In this document: positions 14,583 to 23,542 of the stretch, in pieces
How the letters are laid out: the number at the start of each line of letters is the position of its first letter
How positions within the stretch are numbered: the first letter of the stretch is position 1
Source: Crossiella sp. CA-258035
GTDB taxonomy: Bacteria; Actinomycetota; Actinomycetes; Mycobacteriales; Pseudonocardiaceae
DNA: 64,000 nucleotides
Assembly (NCBI RefSeq): GCF_030064675.1
Contig: NZ_CP116413.1
Coordinates: 1,954,001-2,018,000, forward strand
Reading direction: 5' to 3'
The notes under the pieces: model-generated
Databases searched by the model: none
What the model was told of the DNA's origin: nothing
Seen by the model: only the letters and a program-made list of their open reading frames with translations
Translations under genes and position numbers: made by a program

Positions 14583-17500
14583 TCAGGCTCGTAGTCGTAG
14601 TCCCTTCGGTGTGGCCCGGAAACCGGCCTCGCGCAACACATCGGCCAGGTGCGAGGTCAACGCGACCTCGCCGTCGGCCCGCTGCACCGCGAGCTGCCCC
14701 AGCCAGCCGTCGTGCACCGCCTGGGCCAGTGCGGCCGCGGCGCTGCGCAACGCGCCGTCCTCGTCGGTGAAGGACAGCAGCGACCGCCCACCCCGCTCCA
14801 CGTACAGCGCGGGCACCCCGTCGACGAGCACCGCCAGCGCACCGGCCTTGCGGCCAGGCCGGTGTTTGGTGTCGCCGACCGCGGCCGGCCAGGGCAGCGC
14901 GGCGCCGTAGGGCTGGGCCGGGTCGGCCGCGGCCAGCACCACGGCGATGGGCTGGCCGGGTAAGGGCTCGCCGCCGCGGGCGTTGGCGCGGAGCTGGTCC
15001 ACCGCGCCGCGGACGGCGAACTGGGCCGCGCCAAGGCCGTCGACCACGTAGCCGCGGACCACCTGGCCGGAGTCCTCCATCGCGCGCAGCACCCGGTAGA
15101 CCGCGCTGAAGCCGCCGGTGACCCGTTCGGTCTCCAGCGCGCCCCTGGTGAGCACGCCGTGGCGTTCCAGGAATGCCTCGGCGCGGGCGTGCGCGCGTCG
15201 GGTGGGATCGGTTGCCCTGGCGGGCACCAGGGTCCAGCGCCCGGCGGCGGTGGGCGGGCCGCCGCGACTGGGCAGGGCCGGACGGGCTGCGCGCAGGCGC
15301 GCGTAGCGGCCACGCGGGGTGCTCGCCCGGGGTTTGTGGGTGGCGCCGCGGCCCGCGACCAGGGCGCGCAGCGGCGTCAGGGTGTCGTTGCTGACCAGAC
15401 CTGCCCACACCAGGTCCCACAGGGCGGCGAGCACCGCCTGGTCGTCGGGGGCCGGTTCCGCCTGGGAGAGCAGGACTTCGCCCGCTCGGTCGGCCAGCTG
15501 GCGGAAGAACAGCGCTCCTCCGTCCAAAGTGGACAGAACGGCGTTGTGCAGCGGGGTCGCGGGCGGGTCGTCCTCAGGATCGGGCAGCAGCAGGTCGGCC
15601 ACCTCGGTGGGAGCCAGCACGAGCCAGCCGTCGCCCCCGGCCAGCGCGCCGCTGCCGGTCCAGGTGACCTCGCCGCTGGCGGTGAGCTGGTCGAGCAGCG
15701 CGGGGGAGTAGCCGGGCAACCGGGCGGGCAGGATCAGCGACTCCAGTGCGCTGGCCGGTAGTGGCACACCGGCCAGCTGCTCCACCACGGAGAGCACGTC
15801 GTCCACGGTCGGCGCGAACCGCATCCGCCGGGAGACCCCGTGCCAGGCGGGCAGGAATCGGCCCAGCGCGGCGGGTTCCACCGGTTCGACCTCGGCGCGC
15901 AGCCGGGCCAGCGAGGCCCGCCGGAGCCTGCGGAGCACGTCGGCGTCGCAGTACTCCAGGCCGCCGGCGGGCGCGTGCGCCTCGGCCAGCGGGCGCAACT
16001 CGCCCTTGACCAGGCGGCCGAGGCCGGTCTGGCGTTCCAGTACGGCGGTGACCACGGCCACGCCCAGTCCGAACCGGGCCGCGGCGTCGGCGGCGGTGAA
16101 CGGGCCCCGGCCGCGGGCGTAACGGGACAGCAGGTCGCCGAGCGGATCGGGCACCGGCTCGGTGAACACCTCGGGCACACCCACCGGCAGGGCCGCGCCC
16201 AGCGCGTCCCTGACCCGGCCCGCGTCCTCGATGGCCAGCCACCGCGTCTCCCCGGCGATGCGCACCTGGATGGCCCGGCGGGTGGCGGCCAGCTCGGTCA
16301 GCCACGCCAGCTGGATACCGCGGGCGGCGGCCTCCTCGGTGGACAGGTCGCCGAGGAAGCGCAGCAGGTCGGCCGCACCCTCCAGGTCGCGGACCTGGCG
16401 GTCCGGGCTGAGGCGTTGCAGCTGCTGCTCGATCTCGGCGAGCACCTCGGGGTCGAGCAGTTCGCGGATCGCCTCCGCGCCGAGCAGTTCGGCGAGCAGG
16501 GTGGTGTCCAGGGACAGCGCGGCCGCGCGGCGTTCGGCCAGCGGCGCGTCGGTCTCGTAGAGGAACATGCCGACGTAGCCGAACAGCAGGCTGCGCGCGA
16601 ACGGCGACGGCGAGGGGGTCTCGACCTCGACCACCTTGACCTTGCGCCCGCGCACCTCGGTCATCAGCGCGCGCAGGCCGGGCAGGTCGTAGACGTCCTG
16701 CACGCACTCGCGCATGGCCTCCAGCACCACCGGGAACTGCTCGTAGCGCGCGGCCACGGCCAGCAGCTGGGCCGAGCGCTGGCGTTGCTGCCACAGCGGG
16801 ACCCGGCGTTTCGGGTCGCGGCGGGGCAGCAGCAGCGACCGAGCGGCGCACTCCCGGAACCGGGCGGCGAACAGCGCGGAGGAGCCCAGCTCGGCGACCA
16901 CGACCTGTTCGACCTCCTCCGGGTCGAGCAGCACGTCCTCCGCGGTGGGCAGCACCTCCCCGCCATCGCTGTCCCAGGCGTCCGGCAACCGCAGCACGAT
17001 CCCGTCGTCGGAATGCGCGACCTGTGCCTCCAGTCCGCGCCGCTCGCGCAGCCGGGCGGCCACCGCCAGCGCCCACGGCCCGTTGACCCTGGCCCCGAAC
17101 GGGGAGTGCACCACCAGCCGCCAGTCGCCCAGCTCGTCCCGGAACCGCTCCACCACGATGGCCCGGTCGTTGGGCACGTGCCGGGTGGCCGCGCGCTGTT
17201 CGGCGAGGTAGCTCAGCAGGTTGTCGGTCGCCCACTCGTCCAGCCCAGCCGCCGTGGACCGCGCCCTGGCCGCCTGTTCGTCCATTGTGGACAGTTCGCG
17301 GACGAACTTGCCGAGCGCCCTGCCGAGTTCGAGTGGCCTGCCGGGGGAGTCGCCCTTCCAGAACGGCATCCGCGCGGGCTGGCCGGGCGCCGGAGTGACG
17401 ATCACCCGGTCGTGGGTGATGTCCTCGACCCGCCAGGCGGAGGTGCCGAGCAGGAAGGTGTCGCCGACCCTGGACTCGTAGACCATCTCCTCGTCCAGCT

Positions 17501-19166
17501 CGCCGACCCGCGATCCGGAGCTCTCGGCACTGGCCGGGGTCATCACGGTGAACAGGCCGCGGTCGGGAATGGTGCCGCCGGAGGTGACCGCGAGCCGCTG
17601 CGCGCCTGGGCGACCGCGGAGCTCGCCGGTGATCCGGTCCCAGGTGATGCGGGCGCGCAGCTCGCCGAAGTCCTCGCTGGGATAGCGCCCGGCGAGCATG
17701 TCGAGCACGGCGTGCAGCGCCGAGTCGGGCAGCGCGGCGAACGGCGCGGCCCGCCGCGCCAGCGCGGCCACCTCGGGCACGGTCTTGGGTTCGAGCGCGA
17801 CCATGGCCACGATGTGCTGGGCCAGCACGTCCAGTGGGTTGCGCGGGTACCGCACGGCCTCGATGGCGCCCTCGGCCATCCGTTCGGCGACCACCGCGCA
17901 GGCCACCAGGTCGCCGCGGAACTTGGGGAACACCACGCCCTTGGACACCGCGCCGACCTGGTGCCCGGCCCGGCCGACCCGTTGCAGCCCGGCGGCCACC
18001 GAGGGCGGCGCCTCCACCTGGACCACCAGGTCGACCGCGCCCATGTCGATGCCCAGTTCCAGCGAGGAGGTGGCGACCACGCAGGGCAGCACGCCGGACT
18101 TCAGCTCCTCCTCGACCAGGGTGCGCTGCTCCCGCGACATCGAGCCGTGGTGCGCCCGCGCGATCACCGGGTGCGCGCCGGTGGTCAGCCCGGACTGGCC
18201 GATCGCCTCGGCGGGGAACTCATCGAGCTCGACCCGGTCGTCGGGTTCGGTGGCGAGCTCGTTGAGACGGGCGGTGAGGCGTTCGGCCAGGCGGCGGGAG
18301 TTGGCGAAGACGATGGTGGACCGGTGCGCGCGGACCAGCCGCAGCACCCGCTCCTCCACCGCGGGCCAGATCGAGGTGCGCTTCTCCGCGCCCGCGGCCG
18401 ACCCGCTGACCTCCCCGGTCGGCTCGCCGAGGGTGGACATGTCCGCCACCGGCACCTCGACCCTGACCTCGATCGTCTTGGGCGTCTTCGGCTGCACCAC
18501 CTCGACCGGGCGGCCGCCGGCCAGGAAGGCGCTGACCTCCTCGATCGGCCGCACCGTCGCGGACAGCCCGATCCGCTGGGCGGGCGCCGCCAGCAGCTCG
18601 TCCAGGCGTTCCAGGGACAGCGCGAGGTGCGCCCCGCGCTTGCCGCCCGCCATCGCGTGCACCTCGTCCACGATCACCGTGTGCACCCCGCGCAGCGAGT
18701 CCCTGGCCGCTGAGGTGAGCAGCAGGAACAGCGACTCGGGGGTGGTGACCAGCACGTCAGGCGGTTTCCGGCCGAAGGCGCGCCGCTCGTCGGCCGGGGT
18801 GTCGCCGGTGCGCATGCCGACCGCGATCGCCGGTTCGGGCAGGTCCAGCCGGTGACTGGCCTGGCGGATGCCCGCGAGCGGTCCGCGCAGGTTGCGCTCC
18901 ACGTCCACGGCCAGGGCTTTCAGCGGCGAGACGTAGAGGACCCGGCAGCGGCGGCGGGCGTCCTCTGGCGGTGGGTCGGTGGCCAGCCGGTCCAGCGCCC
19001 ACAGGAAGGCGGCAAGGGTCTTGCCCGATCCGGTGGGTGCCACGACCAGGGCATGCTGACCAGCGGCGATGGCCCGCCAGGCGCCCAGCTGGGCCGCGGT
19101 GGGCTCAGCGAAGGCGCCCCGGAACCAGTCCCGGGTGGCGGGGGAGAACATCGGCAGGTCGGCCAT
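14583..19166 (-). CDS. lhr: Lhr-type ATP-dependent DNA helicase (long form)
   Basis: A 1527-residue superfamily 2 helicase. Motif I is APTGSGKT and motif II VDEVHAM; SATVRP (motif III), the SLELGIDMGAVD block and the QRVGRAGHQ motif VI are all present, followed by the winged-helix and Lhr-specific domains and a C-terminal extension, giving the usual length of the bacterial long Lhr. It translocates 3' to 5' on single-stranded DNA and is linked to DNA repair. ATG 19166 (9 nt after GAGG) is preferred; ATG 19175 would abut the GAGG. Two DnaA-box 9-mers lie 44-82 nt upstream. Confidence 0.92.
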   Translation of the reverse strand: MADLPMFSPATRDWFRGAFAEPTAAQLGAWRAIAAGQHALVVAPTGSGKTLAAFLWALDRLATDPPPEDARRRCRVLYVSPLKALAVDVERNLRGPLAGIRQASHRLDLPEPAIAVGMRTGDTPADERRAFGRKPPDVLVTTPESLFLLLTSAARDSLRGVHTVIVDEVHAMAGGKRGAHLALSLERLDELLAAPAQRIGLSATVRPIEEVSAFLAGGRPVEVVQPKTPKTIEVRVEVPVADMSTLGEPTGEVSGSAAGAEKRTSIWPAVEERVLRLVRAHRSTIVFANSRRLAERLTARLNELATEPDDRVELDEFPAEAIGQSGLTTGAHPVIARAHHGSMSREQRTLVEEELKSGVLPCVVATSSLELGIDMGAVDLVVQVEAPPSVAAGLQRVGRAGHQVGAVSKGVVFPKFRGDLVACAVVAERMAEGAIEAVRYPRNPLDVLAQHIVAMVALEPKTVPEVAALARRAAPFAALPDSALHAVLDMLAGRYPSEDFGELRARITWDRITGELRGRPGAQRLAVTSGGTIPDRGLFTVMTPASAESSGSRVGELDEEMVYESRVGDTFLLGTSAWRVEDITHDRVIVTPAPGQPARMPFWKGDSPGRPLELGRALGKFVRELSTMDEQAARARSTAAGLDEWATDNLLSYLAEQRAATRHVPNDRAIVVERFRDELGDWRLVVHSPFGARVNGPWALAVAARLRERRGLEAQVAHSDDGIVLRLPDAWDSDGGEVLPTAEDVLLDPEEVEQVVVAELGSSALFAARFRECAARSLLLPRRDPKRRVPLWQQRQRSAQLLAVAARYEQFPVVLEAMRECVQDVYDLPGLRALMTEVRGRKVKVVEVETPSPSPFARSLLFGYVGMFLYETDAPLAERRAAALSLDTTLLAELLGAEAIRELLDPEVLAEIEQQLQRLSPDRQVRDLEGAADLLRFLGDLSTEEAAARGIQLAWLTELAATRRAIQVRIAGETRWLAIEDAGRVRDALGAALPVGVPEVFTEPVPDPLGDLLSRYARGRGPFTAADAAARFGLGVAVVTAVLERQTGLGRLVKGELRPLAEAHAPAGGLEYCDADVLRRLRRASLARLRAEVEPVEPAALGRFLPAWHGVSRRMRFAPTVDDVLSVVEQLAGVPLPASALESLILPARLPGYSPALLDQLTASGEVTWTGSGALAGGDGWLVLAPTEVADLLLPDPEDDPPATPLHNAVLSTLDGGALFFRQLADRAGEVLLSQAEPAPDDQAVLAALWDLVWAGLVSNDTLTPLRALVAGRGATHKPRASTPRGRYARLRAARPALPSRGGPPTAAGRWTLVPARATDPTRRAHARAEAFLERHGVLTRGALETERVTGGFSAVYRVLRAMEDSGQVVRGYVVDGLGAAQFAVRGAVDQLRANARGGEPLPGQPIAVVLAAADPAQPYGAALPWPAAVGDTKHRPGRKAGALAVLVDGVPALYVERGGRSLLSFTDEDGALRSAAAALAQAVHDGWLGQLAVQRADGEVALTSHLADVLREAGFRATPKGLRLRA

Positions 19167-19710
19167 GGCACCCATCCTCACCCCATACCCCGACAATCGG
19201 CCTAATCGGTTGTCCACAGGCCCCGGATCGGGGCGGAGTTATCCACAGGGCGGCGGGGTGCCGGTTGCGGGCCTGGGCCGGGGCGGCGCAGAGTGGCGTG
19301 GCCGGGAGCTCCGGCATCGCTCGGACCGCGAGGACCGGTTCGGAGGTGTCGCGGAGTCGAGGCTCGTGACGGGCGATGACGGCCGTGCGCGTGCTGTCGT
19401 CGGTGTGGTCAGGAGAGCGCTGGTTCGGTTCGGACGGGCAGCGCACCTGGGCGGACCGGCGGACCGGAGCAGTACCGGTGCGGACCGGGGCGTGGCCGTG
19501 ACGGTCATGGACTGGATCGCCCACGCCCGTGTGGGCGGCCGGAGCGGCCGGAGCCGCGCTGGTTGGCCGCGTGCGCGACCGGCCGGGCCAGGTCCAGGCC
19601 GGGACCGGACCGGACCGGACAGGCCGGGTCCAAGCCGAGGCTGGCCCGGACTGTCCTGGGCCGGGGACTGGACCGGGTCGCGGTGTGGTCGCCGACGTGC
19701 CGCGGACCGG
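19167..19710. other. Gene-free 544-nt region between lhr and a methyltransferase
   Basis: No coding sequence with a credible start and family match was seen. It contains the lhr leader, two DnaA-box-like 9-mers (see separate entry), a short GGACC tandem repeat around 19602-19620, and a GCCCAC/GTGGGC hairpin near 19520-19540. The rest is GC-rich low-complexity sequence built from GGACC, GGCCGG and CCGGG words. Confidence 0.6.
19210..19247. promoter_or_regulatory. Pair of DnaA-box-like 9-mers upstream of lhr
   Basis: TTGTCCACA at 19210-19218 (the high-GC actinobacterial DnaA box) and TTATCCACA at 19239-19247 (the E. coli consensus), same orientation, 20 nt apart. They are within 82 nt of the lhr start. 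A similar pair precedes recA at 38948-38974. Confidence 0.5.
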
Positions 19711-20538
19711 TTACGGCTTGCGGCCGTAGTGGACCGTTCGGGCGGTCAGGAAGAACAGGTCCTGGCGCTGGTCGACGCTCGCCGGGTCGGCCGGGTCGAG
19801 CAGGCGGTCCATGGTGGCGAGGTCCTCGGCGTCCAGGACCTCGGTGGCCATGTGGCGCTGGCGTTCCAGGCTGTGTCGGATGAACTGGCGATGGGAGGTG
19901 GACAACGGAGCTGGGTGATCGATCAGGAAGGTCTTGCTGCGAACCGCGGTCAGGCCGGCGTTGGCGAGCAGAGTCCGCCAGTCCTCGGCCACGGTGACCG
20001 AGCCGGGCAGGTCGGCGCGCATCGCGTTGAAGCGGTCGGCGATGGCCGCATCAAGGCGGGCGGCCAGGCCGGGACGGCCGAAGCCCAGGTCGCGCGGGAA
20101 CGCGCGGATGGGCAGGCCGCCTTCGGTGATGGCCAGTTCGCCGCCGGGGTTGAGCAGCGCGGTGAGGCGGTTGAGCGCGTCCTGCTGGTCGCCCACGTGG
20201 TGCACGACCTGGCTGGACCACACCAGGTCGGCTGGGCCCAGCTCGGCCAGGCCGTCGGGGAACTCGGCGACCTGGGTGTGCAGGGTGACGCCCAGGCGCT
20301 TGGCGCGCTGCTCGGCGCGGTCCAGCAGGCCGGGGGCGCCGTCGACCGCGATCACGTCGGCCTCCGGGAAGGTCGCGGCGAGCTGACAGGCGGCCACGCC
20401 GGGGCCGCTGCCGATGTCCAGGACGCGGTTCGGGCTGAGGTGGCTGAGCTCGGCCAGGGCCTGCGTGACGTACGGGGCGTTGGTCTCGCCCTCGCGTTCC
20501 AGCAGGTCGGCCATGGCGGTCCAGTCGATGTCGGTCAT
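19711..20538 (-). CDS. Class I SAM-dependent methyltransferase
   Basis: A 275-residue Rossmann-fold methyltransferase. Motif I is VLDIGSGPGVAACQLA, the acidic residue ending strand 2 is in VIAVDGAP, and motif IV-like LVWSSQVVHHVGDQ follows with the usual ELAITEGG motif VI strand. Substrate unknown; a small-molecule methyltransferase is likely. The ATG at 20538 (TDIDWTAMADLL) fits the family start and is preceded by AGTCAGGAC. It is divergent from an XRE/cupin regulator, with 64 nt between the two starts. Confidence 0.82.
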   Translation of the reverse strand: MTDIDWTAMADLLEREGETNAPYVTQALAELSHLSPNRVLDIGSGPGVAACQLAATFPEADVIAVDGAPGLLDRAEQRAKRLGVTLHTQVAEFPDGLAELGPADLVWSSQVVHHVGDQQDALNRLTALLNPGGELAITEGGLPIRAFPRDLGFGRPGLAARLDAAIADRFNAMRADLPGSVTVAEDWRTLLANAGLTAVRSKTFLIDHPAPLSTSHRQFIRHSLERQRHMATEVLDAEDLATMDRLLDPADPASVDQRQDLFFLTARTVHYGRKP

Positions 20539-20567
20539 GTCCTGACTGTGCGCGCCGAGGGGACAAC

Positions 20568-20581
20568 TTGACAAACTTTGT
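20568..20581. promoter_or_regulatory. Promoter/operator of the XRE-cupin gene
   Basis: A TTGACA hexamer (20568-20573) overlaps the interrupted palindrome ACAAA-C-TTTGT (20571-20581) in the short divergent gap. The overlap of a -35 box with a dyad suggests autorepression by the adjacent XRE protein. The -10 is not clear (CAATAG at 20593 would give a 19-nt spacer). Confidence 0.4.
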
Positions 20582-20602
20582 TGCTGTTTCTGCAATAGGA
20601 AC

Positions 20603-21169
20603 ATGGACGATGTGCTTGCCGAGGTCGGCCCCCGGCTCAAACGGATCCGCCAGCAGCGCAGGTGCACCCTGGCCGCGCTGTCCGAGACCACCGGCATCTC
20701 GGTCAGCACGCTGTCCCGGCTGGAGTCCGGGCAGCGCAAGCCCAGCCTCGAACTGCTGCTGCCGATCGCGCACGCGCACCAGGTGCCACTGGACGAGCTG
20801 GTCGGGGCGCCGCCGGTGGGTGATCCGCGGGTGCGGCTCAAGCCGGTCCGGCACGGCGACCGCACGGTGGTGCCGCTGACCCAGCAACCGGGCGGGCTGC
20901 AGGCGTACAAGATGGTCATCGGCGTCAGCCAGAGCGAGCCGGACCCGCGCACGCACGAGGGCTACGAGTGGCTGTACGTGCTCGCCGGGAAGCTGCGGCT
21001 GGTGCTGGCCAACCACGACGTGGTGCTCAAGGTCGGCGAGGCCGCCGAGTTCGACACCCGGCTGCCGCACTGGTTCGGCAGCACCGGCGAGGCGCCGGTG
21101 GAGATCCTCAGCCTGTTCGGCCCGCAGGGCGAGCGCATGCACGTCCGGGCCAAGCCGCGCGGGGACTGA
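20603..21169 (+). CDS. XRE family regulator with C-terminal cupin domain
   Basis: A 188-residue two-domain regulator: helix-turn-helix at residues 8-63 (LKRIRQQRRCTLAALSETTG then VSTLSRLESGQRKPSLELLL) and a cupin beta-barrel at about 100-180 (THEGYEWLYVLAGKLRLVL, then GEAAEFDTRLPHWFGS). The cupin probably senses a small metabolite. The divergent methyltransferase is the likely regulated gene. ATG 20603 has only a weak AGGA 5 nt upstream. Confidence 0.85.
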   Translation: MDDVLAEVGPRLKRIRQQRRCTLAALSETTGISVSTLSRLESGQRKPSLELLLPIAHAHQVPLDELVGAPPVGDPRVRLKPVRHGDRTVVPLTQQPGGLQAYKMVIGVSQSEPDPRTHEGYEWLYVLAGKLRLVLANHDVVLKVGEAAEFDTRLPHWFGSTGEAPVEILSLFGPQGERMHVRAKPRGD

Positions 21170-21255
21170 CACCCCTCAATTAGGGGATCCGCCCACGTTG
21201 CTCCGTTCGGACATGGCAGCATCAGCCTCCGCTGAAGGAAGGCGAGGGGAGAGCT

Positions 21256-23502
21256 GTGCGCGTCCTGTCCGTTGACCTGGGCACGTCCAACACCGTGGCG
21301 GTGCTGTCCGCACACGGCCTGCCGCCGCGGGTCATCGAGGTGGACGGTTCCGCGACCATGCCCTCGGCGGTCTACGCCAACGAGGACGGCACCCTGCTGG
21401 TCGGCCGGGACGCCGAACGGCAGGCGCGGCTGGACCCGTCCCGGTTCGAGCCGAACCCGAAGCGGCGGATCGACGAGACCACGCTGCTGCTGGGCACCGA
21501 CGTCATCACCGTCACCGACGCGCTGGCCGCGGTGCTGGAGCGGGTGGCCAAGGAGACCGCGCGGCAGCTCAACGGCGTGCTGCCGGACGAGGTGCGGCTG
21601 ACCCACCCCGCGCAGTGGGGCTCGGTGCGGCGCAACGCGCTGATCTCCGCGGCCCGGCTGGCCGGGCTCGGGCCGAACCTGGTGCTGGTGCCGGAACCGG
21701 TTGCCGCGGCCGCGCACTTCGCCTCCTTCCCGGACCGCGAGCTCAGTCCCGGGCAGGCGCTGGCCGTCTACGACCTGGGCGCGGGCACCTTCGACGTCGC
21801 CGTGGTCGGGGTCACGCCCACCGGGTTCACCGTGCTCGCCGAGGACGGCCTGCCCGACCTCGGTGGCCTGGACGTCGACCACGCGCTGCTGGTGCACGTC
21901 GGCCGCGAGGTCTCCTTCCGCGACCCCGGTCGCTGGCAGCGGCTGCTGCGCCCGGAGTCCACCGCGGACCGCCGCGCGCGCCGCACCCTGCTGGAGGACG
22001 TGCGCGAGGCCAAGGAGGCGCTGTCCCGGCACCAGCAGACCGAGGTGCCGATGCCGGAGGAGTTCTCCGACGTGCTGGTCACCCGGACTGAGCTGGAGGC
22101 GCTGATCCGGCCCAGCCTGCTGCGCAGCGTGGACGTGCTGGCCAAGACGATCCAGCGCGCGGGCATGGCTCCGGAGCAGCTGGCCGGGATCTACCTGGTC
22201 GGCGGGTCCAGCCGGATTCCGTTGGTGGCGCAGCTGATCGCCGACCGGCTGCGGGTGGTGCCGGCGAGCCTGGACCAGCCTGAGACCGCGGTCGCCAAGG
22301 GCGCGCACGACGTGCCGCAGGACGACAACCCGCTGCGCACCCAAGACGTGGCGGCCGCGACGGCCCAGGGCGCGCACGCCGCGGACGGGCAGGCGCAGGA
22401 CGGGTACGCCCAGGCCGGGCAGAGCGCGGCGGGACACGGCCAGGCAGGGCACGGCGCAGCAGGGCAGGGTGCGGCGGGACACGGCCAAGCGGCGTACGAC
22501 CAGAGCGGGCAAGGCCAGGGCGCGTACGACCAGGCGGCCCACGGTCTTCACGCAGCGCACGGGCAGGCGGCGCAGGGCACGCAGACCCCGCCGGGCCTGT
22601 ACTCGCCGCAGGACGTCCACGCGACGGGCGGCTATGCGCCGGGCGGCCATGCGGCAGGCGCCCACGCGACGGGCAGCCACGCGACAGACGGTCACGCGAC
22701 GGGCAGCCATGCGACAGGGAGCCACGCGACGGGGAGCCACGCGACGGGCAGTCACGTGGCGTGGGGCGGGCAGTCGCCGTATGCCGCGCAGTCTGGTGCC
22801 ACACCGGCCGCTGGACTGTCGAACCAGTCGCAGTACCCGGGGCAGCAGCAACCTTACGGCTCGCAGCAGCAGTACCCGGGTGGTTATCCACAGGGGTACC
22901 AGCAAGCGCAGCAGGGTGCGGGCAAGAAGAAGAACAAGACGTTGCTGATCGGGATCGCCGCGGCGGTGGTGGTCGTGGTGGGCGTGGTGTTCGGGATCAT
23001 CGCGCTGAGCGGGTCGAGCCTGCCCAGCGCGCAGGACTGCCAGGCGGTCGGCACGGCCGATGACAAGGGGTTCACCGACTGCACGCGTCAGCTCGCGGGC
23101 GCGGTGGCCGACAGCGCGAAGTGCGCCAAGGGCGCTGGGTCCAGCAACCTGCCTGCCGAGATCACCAAGCTGGTCGGGGCGCAGGCCAGTTGCAGTCTCA
23201 CCGCGGACGGGCAGCAGGTGCAGGTGATCTACCAGCACGCCTCCTCCCAGCAGTCGGCCGACCTGGCCGCGGCCTTGACCAAGCAGCTCGCGGGCAAGGG
23301 CGAGAAGGTCGAGGCCCAGTGGGAGGGCAATGGTCTCAAGGGGCGGTACTCGGCCGCGGTGAACAACAACACCGGCTGGGTGGTGTTCACCGTGGAGGGG
23401 CGGCCGCTGTTCGGTGTGGTCAACCTGAGCGGCAAACCGGGCAGCGCCAACGCGATGGCCGACCTGTTCGAGCAGAAGATCCAGCCCGGCACCACCAGCT
23501 GA
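21256..23502 (+). CDS. Membrane-anchored Hsp70-like ATPase with histidine-rich repeat linker
   Basis: A 748-residue protein with an Hsp70/actin-type ATPase at residues 1-350 (LSVDLGTSNTVAVL phosphate-1, VYDLGAGTFDVAVVG phosphate-2, YLVGGSSRIPLV adenosine motif). The usual substrate-binding domain is missing. Residues about 358-555 are a low-complexity Gly/Ala/His/Gln linker including HATGS repeats at 470-500. A basic KKKNK stretch precedes one transmembrane helix (about 562-585), then a 160-residue extracytoplasmic domain with four cysteines. The ATPase should face the cytoplasm. Similar Hsp70-TM proteins occur in actinomycetes; function unknown. GTG 21256 follows GGGGAGAG. A shared terminator separates it from the convergent subtilase. 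Confidence 0.82.
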   Translation: MRVLSVDLGTSNTVAVLSAHGLPPRVIEVDGSATMPSAVYANEDGTLLVGRDAERQARLDPSRFEPNPKRRIDETTLLLGTDVITVTDALAAVLERVAKETARQLNGVLPDEVRLTHPAQWGSVRRNALISAARLAGLGPNLVLVPEPVAAAAHFASFPDRELSPGQALAVYDLGAGTFDVAVVGVTPTGFTVLAEDGLPDLGGLDVDHALLVHVGREVSFRDPGRWQRLLRPESTADRRARRTLLEDVREAKEALSRHQQTEVPMPEEFSDVLVTRTELEALIRPSLLRSVDVLAKTIQRAGMAPEQLAGIYLVGGSSRIPLVAQLIADRLRVVPASLDQPETAVAKGAHDVPQDDNPLRTQDVAAATAQGAHAADGQAQDGYAQAGQSAAGHGQAGHGAAGQGAAGHGQAAYDQSGQGQGAYDQAAHGLHAAHGQAAQGTQTPPGLYSPQDVHATGGYAPGGHAAGAHATGSHATDGHATGSHATGSHATGSHATGSHVAWGGQSPYAAQSGATPAAGLSNQSQYPGQQQPYGSQQQYPGGYPQGYQQAQQGAGKKKNKTLLIGIAAAVVVVVGVVFGIIALSGSSLPSAQDCQAVGTADDKGFTDCTRQLAGAVADSAKCAKGAGSSNLPAEITKLVGAQASCSLTADGQQVQVIYQHASSQQSADLAAALTKQLAGKGEKVEAQWEGNGLKGRYSAAVNNNTGWVVFTVEGRPLFGVVNLSGKPGSANAMADLFEQKIQPGTTS
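22663..22755 (+). repeat. 15-nt tandem repeat coding for HATGS pentapeptides
   Basis: About six 15-nt units of the type CACGCGACGGGCAGC, encoding HATGS/HATDG, in the linker of the Hsp70-like gene. Third positions and single residues vary (GGC/GGG, AGC/AGT), so the array is older than a fresh slippage event. Confidence 0.85.
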
Positions 23503-23533
23503 GGCGGCGACGTCCCTTGACCGGGACGCCGCC
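23503..23533. terminator. Bidirectional terminator between Hsp70-like gene and subtilase 1
   Basis: GGCGGC plus GTCCC on the left pair with GGGAC plus GCCGCC on the right, with a 3-nt bulge and a TTGACC loop. It fills the 40-nt gap between the two convergent stops. Confidence 0.75.
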
Positions 23534-23542
23534 GCGTCGTAC

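Noticed and set aside
22663-22755. A CRISPR-like array of short direct repeats.
   Set aside because: The units are contiguous 15-nt repeats without spacers, in frame within a coding sequence, and encode HATGS.
22884-22892. A TTATCCACA DnaA box.
   Set aside because: It lies inside the coding sequence of the Hsp70-like gene without a second box nearby, so a chance match is more likely.
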